64,000 bases of DNA from Cerioporus squamosus (Eukaryota; Basidiomycota; Agaricomycetes; Polyporales; Polyporaceae): contig JABYQS010000030.1 of the NCBI GenBank assembly GCA_022592435.1, forward strand, positions 62,001-126,000, given 5' to 3'. The first letter of the stretch is position 1; each line of letters starts with the position of its first letter. Positions 57,256 to 64,000 of this stretch are shown one piece after another. Made by a program: the position numbers and the translations under genes. The notes beneath the pieces are model-generated. The model was not told where the DNA came from. It saw only the letters and a program-made list of their open reading frames with translations, and did no database searches.

Positions 57256-58578
57256 ATGTCTCATTCACCCTCCAAGCTCAAAGCCTGGGACATCTATGCG
57301 AAGGAGCTACGCGACCTCGGTTTTGGCTATCCCCTCTGGGTCCCAGAGCCTTCGCCTGAATCTGGAGAGGTTCAACTCGGAGATGTGGGATACCTCAGCC
57401 AAGGGAAGTTCTGCTTCCTGTTTAACTGCATGCGCGGCGCGGATGACCCCGTGAACCGCAAAGGCGTCCCCGAAGGCTTCGAGGTCTTCGAACCACCAGA
57501 CGGTCCCGTGGAGGAGTCTGCAAAGACGATTCGGAACCACATCATGAACCCCATGTTGCTATGTGGGAATACACGTTCTCTCAACGTCGAAGCAAGCGTC
57601 TCTGCCAGGCATGCACTCGCTGCTATGTATTATGCACTCCGCGATGACTGACGACTTCTTCAGCGCGGACCAAATCGCACACGTTGAGGGCACGATGAGC
57701 TACAAAGTGCAACAGAAGGCTGGGGCGTTTCTCGCACTCAAGAAACCTGCTCACCAGACCAATCTGCACTGCACCGAGGCCATCTTCCAATATCTCCGGG
57801 CAAACCACGCGCAGTGGCGCGATTACGCGATACAGCGCCGTGGCCGCAAGATCGAGAGCCAACACATATTGTTCGTGTCCGGGTTCGTCAAGACAGCCGT
57901 GTGGGCTGTTGGCGCGTTCAGACACGGGAGCTCTTCTGCGACTCTGAAGATCGACGCTGGGGCCATGTTTGGCGGCATGTCCGCCGGTGTGGGCATGTCG
58001 GTGACCGATTGCAGTGAACCCATGTCTCTCTATCGGTGCGGACCAGTGGAGCGACTCCCTTGGAAGGACGACGTTCCGCATCCAAATGATCAATGCATCT
58101 TCATCCAGTACGCTCATATCAAACTTCGCTTCCCCTGCGTCTCTCTGAGTGGCAGACTGGGACGGTTCAGCTACCCGCGAGCCTATTCAGTGACTGGTTC
58201 CGAGCCCCCAAAGATCAGCGTTTTAGAGTGGATCTCGCAAGAAATATTCCGCAGCGGCCTCGCATACTTGCACTACGATCGTGACGAATACACCATAGCC
58301 TACCATGGTAACAAGTCCAGACCCGAGGTGCGTGCGGCTCGCGTCGCCTTCAGATGCGCGACATCAACTCGCTGTTGACTTGGGCCGCATGCCACAGGAT
58401 GATTACGGGATCGACGAAGAAGCGTTGGACTATGTTCTTCAGGTATGCTTTCTGCTCAGTTGTCACCATCGTCACTTCCGAAGTCTAACTACGTCATATG
58501 TATATCCGACACGTACAGCACTGCGCGGACGCGCCCATCGCTTGTGCTACGTCTCAAGACTTGTACAATCTGCACCAG
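57256..58578 (+). CDS. Basidiomycete hypothetical protein, GYPLW/GDVGYL family, copy 2
   Basis: Exons 57256-57608, 57664-58327, 58398-58442 and 58519-58578 join in phase. Exon 1 has exactly the same length as in copy 1 (353 bases). The first intron begins GC rather than GT (GCCAG, then GCATGC), where copy 1 has CTCAG, then GTATGA. Conserved motifs match copy 1: GFGYPLWVPEPSPESGEVQL, ILFVSGFVKTAVWAVGAFRH, EEALDYVLQ. Copy 2 keeps a longer native stretch (YSVTGSEPPKISVLEWI) where copy 1 diverges. A further block around 58755-58970 (GDWNPVPMVVES, then a Leu-rich run from CT-rich DNA) may be the last exon or 3' UTR. The function is unknown. Confidence 0.65.
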
Positions 58579-58973
58579 GTGAGTGTTTGCGTCACCACAA
58601 CAAGGCGCGAGCAAACATGGGATCCTCGTAGGCTCGGCGTGCGCGCAACACCCCGCCCCGCACGCGGGACGGGTTATTCCCCGGGCTTGATGATATGCGT
58701 GCGTGATCTCCTTGGCACCAAAACACACGGTATGATACTCACGACGCGCCAGGGGACTGGAATCCTGTGCCAATGGTCGTAGAAAGCACGGCTCCGAATC
58801 TCTACGAAATCGATGACCTACGGCGTATGTCCTTCGCCCCTGCCTCCACCACCTTTCTCTCCCATGCTGCCCGGTCAAATGCAGTATCTCCCTTCCTCCT
58901 CCTCCTGTTCCTCCTCCCTCTCATCCTCCTCCCTCTCCTATTCCTTCTGAGCTCCCGTCGATTCGTACCCTAA

Positions 58974-59584
58974 CTGAGTGATCACGGGGGTACGTATCTG
59001 CGATCTCAGTTGTCCTACCTCCGAAGCTCATTATTGGCTAGTCACCAAGCAGTGGGTCGGATCAAGCCTTCAGGCTTCAGACTCAGGAGTGAGAATGCTG
59101 CACGAGAAGAGGTGCAAGCACGGTCACACCTAGTTGGCAGGACAGTATGATAAGTACACTACGCGCATCCGACGAGTGCAGACCGCATCAGTGTTCGAGT
59201 TCTCGGTTCCATGAAACTATGACTTGCGAAGTCGAATTGGAGTGACAAGTGTCCTCACAAACGAGCGTCATCGAGGGTTGAATCCTCGCGGTTGCCACAT
59301 AGTCTGATCCAATACCAGACGCGTCGGGTCAAGCACAAGGTGCCATATCCACGTTCCTGTTCTCCCTTGACTTGTCGGACAGCAATGAGGCGAGTCTGCC
59401 CCTTCAGTCCGGCTGTACCAGACATTCGCGACATGGCTGCATCTTTGTAGACGTGAGATTCGTACATCATGCAGCTGCTAGCCCCACAGGATACGTCCGA
59501 AAGAGTCCGATTGTCCCCTAATACAAATAGTCCACTAGCAGGAATGACAGTCAATGCGATTCAATGGTTTCGCGCCGAGTCTTC
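58974..59584. other. Intergenic
   Basis: Convergent 3' ends of the GYPLW copy 2 and the secreted lectin-like gene. I see no gene in it. Confidence 0.4.
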
Positions 59585-60199
59585 TTAAGTGGAAACGGGC
59601 TTCGGATCCCACAACTGGAGGTGGAGAAGCACGTCGTTGCACTCCGCAAGCGACACCTATCGCACACTTGCATCAGCACAAGCACCTCCGACAACAGCCG
59701 TAAGAACAAGCACTCACAGGCACGCCACGCGCCGCCCTCCCGAGCGTGAGGCAGTTCCCGTCCGCGTTCGAGACCGTCGCGGGCGACTCGTTGACCGTCC
59801 AGATCTGCGCGTCGTCCTCGGGGTCGCAGTCCGCGATGTACAGCGTCTGGTTCGCCGAGCCGGGCACGACGCCGTTCGCGGTGATGCACCAGTCGCCGTA
59901 CGCGATTTGCGTGGGGACACCCGTGCCGTACACGGGGAAGAGCGCGGTGATGTCGTTCGAGGAGCCGTCCCCTGGGAGGGCGGCGACGAGATTGGCGCCT
60001 GGCGCGCCGGTCTCGGGGGCGAAGACGAGGGAGGTGTCTGTCGTGAGATGCGTTTAGTGTCGTCGTGGATGCATGAGGAAGAGGGTAGCATACTCTGGGT
60101 GGAGAAGAAGTGCGCGGCGGAGCCTTCGGGCACGAAGTCGGCGGCGACGAAAGGTACGACAGCAGCAACGACGGAGAAGAGGGCGGCAAAGGACTTCAT
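59585..60199 (-). CDS. Small secreted protein, ricin-B-lectin-like
   Basis: Exons 60094-60199, 59718-60037 and 59585-59656 join in phase to 165 residues. The N-terminus MKSFAALFSVVAAVVPFVAA is a clear signal peptide, probably cleaved before DFVPEG. The mature part has an NQTLYIADCDPEDDAQIWTV segment and a C-terminal LLHLQLWDPKPVS. The repeated aromatic Q-x-W-type spacing (AQIWTV, LQLWDP) is reminiscent of ricin B/CBM13 folds, but only two such motifs are seen, so the fold is an inference. It is likely exported. Carbohydrate binding is possible but unproven. Confidence 0.7.
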
Positions 60200-61823
60200 G
60201 GTGGTGACGGTAATGCTTCTGAGAATTGGGGACGATGATCGTGCAGGTCCTAGACCCGACGCACCACTCTTTATATGACAAGGAGGGCGGTCACAGGTGG
60301 GGTCGGCGACGCCTGACGCTGAAACACGTCGTACTACGTCAAATGCTAGTTCCGACTCTCCGAGCCTCCGACTTCGGGTTTGGACAGCCTGGGCGGAGCG
60401 TCATAGGGCTGAACACGCCGCCATCATGCATGTGCTCGCTGCGTGCGGCAAGCGTGCGGTGGTTGGACGGCCGCGTGCCGTGACCAGAGTCGTCAGACGA
60501 ATGAATTTGAATGGATGGACTCATGGAAGTGCGTACCGTAGTGATTGATGATGCTGTGGATCGTGATGGATGGGGAATGCATCTTGGCCGGGACACGGCT
60601 TCGGGTGGCGGTATCCTCGTCCAGTAGTCCCAAACCTAGTTTCCTGTGCTGTGCACTACATACCTGCATGTGTTCCGGATGCGAGCCCGTAGCACCTCGG
60701 GCGGGGAAGCTGAGAGCTCCCGCCTGAAACTACCCTGGCGAGCTGCAGCGGTCCACACACGCACATCGCATGGCAACCTCCATCTTCAATGCACTGACGT
60801 AGCAACGAGGGACAAACAGGCCAGGGCACATGAGCACGGATATTTGCAAGGGAGGGTGACAGCTTGAAATGGTGCAATGAGCCGTAAATGGAGTTGAGGT
60901 CGAGGTACGCAGGGAGCGGTCTTGAATACAATGGCAAACAATGCAAGTACTAGAGGGGAAGAGGAAAACAGATAGAAGACGACACACCATGAGTCTCACT
61001 GTCTCTCATTATTCATACCAGTCCCGGAGCGAATCTGAAAGGAGGGTTCAACGTCCCCACTGCTAGTACTCCTGGCTGGGATCAAGCCGTAGATCTCAGG
61101 AATGGGGGAGCGTCGTTCATATGAAAGCCCAGAGGAAAGCAAGCAGATAATGCACATGGACATCACTGCAAAGAAAGCATCCTTTCCGGGGTTAGTAAAG
61201 GCATCGAAATTGGATTGCTGGAAGTAAGAGTTTTGCTATCTCTAAAACATTGCACGTAACCCCCTTAAACTTGCCACAATAGGTCTATAAGCCTCCCAAA
61301 CCTCCCTAAACGGGACTTTCCTTGGAGGCTTATCGTTTCGTAAACGTAAAATATCCCACCTGGCGGAAACAAGCAACGTTACCATTTTGCCAGAATTTCA
61401 GCAGGGCGGAAAGGATGCGTCCGTTGCAGTGCATGTCCTCCGAGTCCATGGAGTTCTATGGAGTTGCGGGGAGAATGCAAGCCGTGAAAAGTTCCAATGA
61501 GGCAACAATGACTCGGAGGCGAACATGTAGTAGACGCGCGTCGGTCCGAGGACCGACCAGTACTGAGTAAACTTCATTGATCCTCGAGCTTGTCACCTCC
61601 ACCCTCCTCCAGGACGTTCACCACAGACATCTCACTAGTCGCTCTGACCTGTCACTACCATCGTTTGGTACTCATGCGGACCATCGACTCGTGCGAACCA
61701 GACGGACTGCTGTTCCGGAGATGCTCGTCAAGCTTCCTCCTCTGTACTGACTGCGACTGGCTCCCCGCTCGGTGCCAGGCACCTGCAAATGATACCTGCT
61801 CTCCTCGTACTCCTCGTACTTCC
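60200..61823. other. Intergenic with a short inverted repeat
   Basis: No gene was seen in 1.6 kb apart from the lectin-like gene's promoter side. ATAAGCCTCC at 61287-61296 and GGAGGCTTAT at 61324-61333 form a 10 base inverted repeat in an AT-richer block. Confidence 0.4.
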
Positions 61824-62160
61824 ATGGCGACACAGAAATCTTTTACTCCTGGTCGGCTGGTCCGCAGGAGGTTCTCGTTGAAGTCGCCGCCACCGCCTTA
61901 ATCCGCTTGGCTGGAAGATTCAAACGTGCGGTATTCTCGTACAGAACCAGCGGCTGCGACGCCGCGGGCACCGTCTCAGAGGTTGGAGGCGAGGTGAAGA
62001 GCCTCGCTCAAGGGGACAAGTTGTGAGCCATCGCTTGAATGGCTATATGCATTCGGGACTGATGTTTCCTGCAGCGTCTTCCAAGACAAAATCTCACCAA
62101 CACACACGCGACCTTGCAGCATTACTGCCTGGCCCCGGAGGACTTCAATTCCGAGGTGCG
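61824..62160 (+). pseudogene. Decayed zinc-type (MDR) oxidoreductase fragment
   Basis: Pieces of an N-terminal MDR domain occur in shifted frames. They are MATQKSFTP at 61824, QEVLVEVAATAL near 61868, WKIQTCGIL near 61910, and CDAAGTVSEVGGEVKSLAQG near 61950-62020. An intron-like gap follows, then a segment ending HYCLAPED. The order matches the gene starting at 63069 (VLLKVVAAALNPADWGIQ; GAGIVEEVGAEVTNFAKGDK). At least one frameshift (~61895) and sequence loss are present. No downstream half was found. Confidence 0.6.
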
Positions 62161-63068
62161 TAAGCGGTAATCCGTTGGATGTCTGGTATGGCTCTTTGTT
62201 CATGGCATTGTTCCCGACCCCGATGCATCCCGAATGTGGCGTCGCCCTCCAGAGAGAGACGAGTTACGCCTTGCGATAGCTTTCAGCCGGCATCCTCTTC
62301 GAAGGACACGCTCTGTGAGGGATGTTCAAACTTCACAGTGACCGCCCATGCCCACCTCCCTGCAACCGGCAACTTGAAACAGGTCGCTCTTCCTCCGGAG
62401 CCTCGCGGACTATATCCTGAATGTAGGGTCGCCATACAATATTCTCATACCAGCGAAAGTCGTTAAGCAAGCGCCGCTCCGTAAAAGCTCGTATACGATG
62501 CGCGAGGTATCCGTGGTCAACGTCCGTCCTTATAACAGCGGACGGTGACTTACAAGCGCGTAAGCAGCTGTGGTCGACTCGGATGGTCGGTTCCCGTTCG
62601 TTCCTACATATCGTCGATGGCGTTACGTGTTCATGCGCTACTCTACGTGGGTCGTTGACTTGTTGCGCCTATGCCACTGTGACCTCCGAGGCGCGCATAC
62701 CGCAGGCACGATGATGTCTCGGAGCGCACGAGGTAGGTGAGAACACCTAGAGGATGCGACCATGGTTAACCTCGCTCCCACTAGGCGATGCATTCGTCAG
62801 CGAGCCCGATCGCCCCTCCAAATCTGGCAATAGTCTGGTGTCCGATGCTCCGTACCCACATACAACTCCGATGGCCGCACCCAGACGTCGCACGCGCTCT
62901 CACTTGCGCGTCCGGGCCCTCCTCCCATTCGAGCCCCAGTATCACCAGCCCGTGTCCGATCCGTTCGCTGAACGATCGCAGCGCCATTGCGACGCATAAG
63001 TACTTAAGGACAGACCACGAGGAACGAACTCTCTCCATACACCACCGCGATCGCACACAAGTACTACG
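62161..63068. other. Intergenic, upstream of the MDR oxidoreductase
   Basis: No gene was recognised. It should contain the promoter of the downstream gene. Confidence 0.4.
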
Positions 63069-64000
63069 ATGGCCCCTACAACGCAAAAGATTCTTGGCGT
63101 CCCCGAGCCTGCCGCGCCATGGAAGATCTACGAGGACTGGCCCGTGCCCGCGCCTGGCCCGAAGGACGTGCTCCTCAAGGTCGTCGCTGCGGCTCTCAAT
63201 CCCGCAGATTGGGGCATCCAGTCCGCGCCGACCAAACCGCCGATGGTCACAGAGTACCCGTTCATCGGCGGCCTTGACGGCGCGGGGATCGTTGAGGAGG
63301 TCGGGGCGGAGGTCACGAACTTCGCGAAGGGAGACAAGGTGCTCTTCCCTGGCGGGTTTACGCAGGACAGGGCGACGTTCAAACAGTACACTTTGGCACC
63401 TGCGACGAACGTCGCGAAGGTGCGTCTGTTCTGCACGGAGTGGCGATGGCCCTTGCACCTGCTGACGCGCGCGACGTGCAGATCCCGGACAACCTCTCGT
63501 TCGAGCAGGCTGCGTCCGTCCCACTCTGTGTCGCGACCGTCGCCGCTGGCATCTGGGCACACGAGCCCGGCGCTAGCTCTCTCGGCTTCCCGGCGCCTTG
63601 GGAAGAGGGCGGTCTGACCAAGTTCAAGGGCAAGGCAGCCTTCATCTCCGGGGGCTCTTCCTCTGTCGGACAGTACGGTATGTCGTCTGCGCGCAATCTC
63701 GACGATCCGCCATTGCTGACACTTCTGTCCTAGCGATCCAGCTGGCGAGGATTCAAGGCTTCTCGCCCATCATCGCCACCTCCTCGCTCAAGCACGCCGA
63801 CTACCTCAAGTCCCTCGGGGCCACGCACGTGCTCGACCGCTCCTCGCCGCCTGCGGACATCCTCGCGGAGCTGCCAAAGCTCACTGGGGGCCAGCCGATC
63901 GTATACGCGTACGACGCGATCTCAGTGGCGGAGACGCAGCACCTCGCGTACGACGCGCTCGCGCCGGAGGGTTCGCTCGTCCTCGTGCACCCGTTCTCGA
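63069..64000 (+). CDS. Zinc-type (MDR superfamily) dehydrogenase/enoyl reductase-like, 3' end outside window
   Basis: Exons 63069-63419, 63482-63677 and 63734 to the window edge join in phase. Residues show the GroES-like N-terminal domain (VLLKVVAAALNPADWGIQ; GGLDGAGIVEEVGAEVTNF). The nucleotide-binding domain then appears with GGSSSVGQYAIQLARIQGF, a slightly changed form of the GxGxxG-type loop, and YLKSLGATHVLDRSS. Typical catalytic-zinc Cys/His residues of alcohol dehydrogenases are not seen. It therefore fits the quinone-oxidoreductase/trans-enoyl-reductase branch of the MDR family, which uses NAD(P)H. A decayed relative lies 1 kb upstream. The substrate cannot be deduced. Confidence 0.85.

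Noticed and set aside
58855..58970. Leu-rich C-terminal transmembrane segment in GYPLW copy 2
   Set aside because: It comes from a simple CTC/CTT-rich tract, phase with the previous exon does not fit, and copy 1 lacks it; more likely 3' UTR.
61287..61333. Inverted repeat as a possible terminator or element end
   Set aside because: Only 10 base arms and no associated gene or partner repeat; likely chance.
1..64000. tRNA genes, rRNA genes or CRISPR arrays
   Set aside because: No cloverleaf with box A/box B, no rRNA-like sequence and no regularly spaced short repeats were found; the host is a eukaryote.

Overview
The window is nuclear DNA of a filamentous basidiomycete, most likely an Agaricomycete of the Polyporales or a close relative. 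The evidence is compact multi-exon genes with 45-70 base introns (GT..AG with CTAAC/CTGAC branch sites), GC-rich coding sequence, and several protein families typical of mushroom-forming fungi. Exon coordinates below were joined by eye and checked for reading phase.

Layout, left to right. 1-560: 3' end of a probable fungal transcription factor. 1356-5659: two head-to-head F-box genes, both broken, followed by decayed 3' fragments. 6419-7903: an Fe(II)/2-oxoglutarate oxygenase gene with a frameshift. 8169-9998: an intact F-box paralogue. 11020-13805: a many-exon gene with an MLKL-N-terminal-like helical domain and a kinase-N-lobe-like segment. 14295-17117: a complete ATM1 mitochondrial ABC transporter. 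17528-46128: a tandem array built on a leucine-rich-repeat (LRR) gene. 46618-47185: ribosomal protein eS10. 48358-54323: a membrane protein, a 7-TM receptor-like gene, a SAFG-repeat protein and a small two-exon gene. 54670-58578: two tandem copies of a basidiomycete-specific hypothetical family. 59585-60199: a small secreted lectin-like protein. 61824-64000: a decayed and an apparently intact zinc-type (MDR) oxidoreductase, the latter cut by the window edge.

The centre of interest is 17.5-46.1 kb. One LRR gene appears three times (A, B, C) on the minus strand, separated by two nearly identical 9.7 kb segments (called X here). The layout fits a 2.85 kb tandem duplication with X at the junction, followed by unequal crossing-over between the flanking repeats. 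Copy A keeps the native 3' end but has a frame-broken first exon. Copies B and C have intact first exons but lose the last ~143 residues, replaced by ~48 residues read from X. No copy is complete as assembled. Copy B is C-like at its left edge and A-like everywhere else, as expected of a crossover product. X holds a two-exon gene of unrecognised family, a conserved minus-strand ORF, a minisatellite and a series of decayed, reiterated exon-intron-like modules. I saw no transposase, terminal inverted repeats or other hallmark of a mobile element in X.

The two X copies seem to differ only by single-base length changes, so a very recent event and an assembly or dikaryon-phasing artefact both need to be considered.
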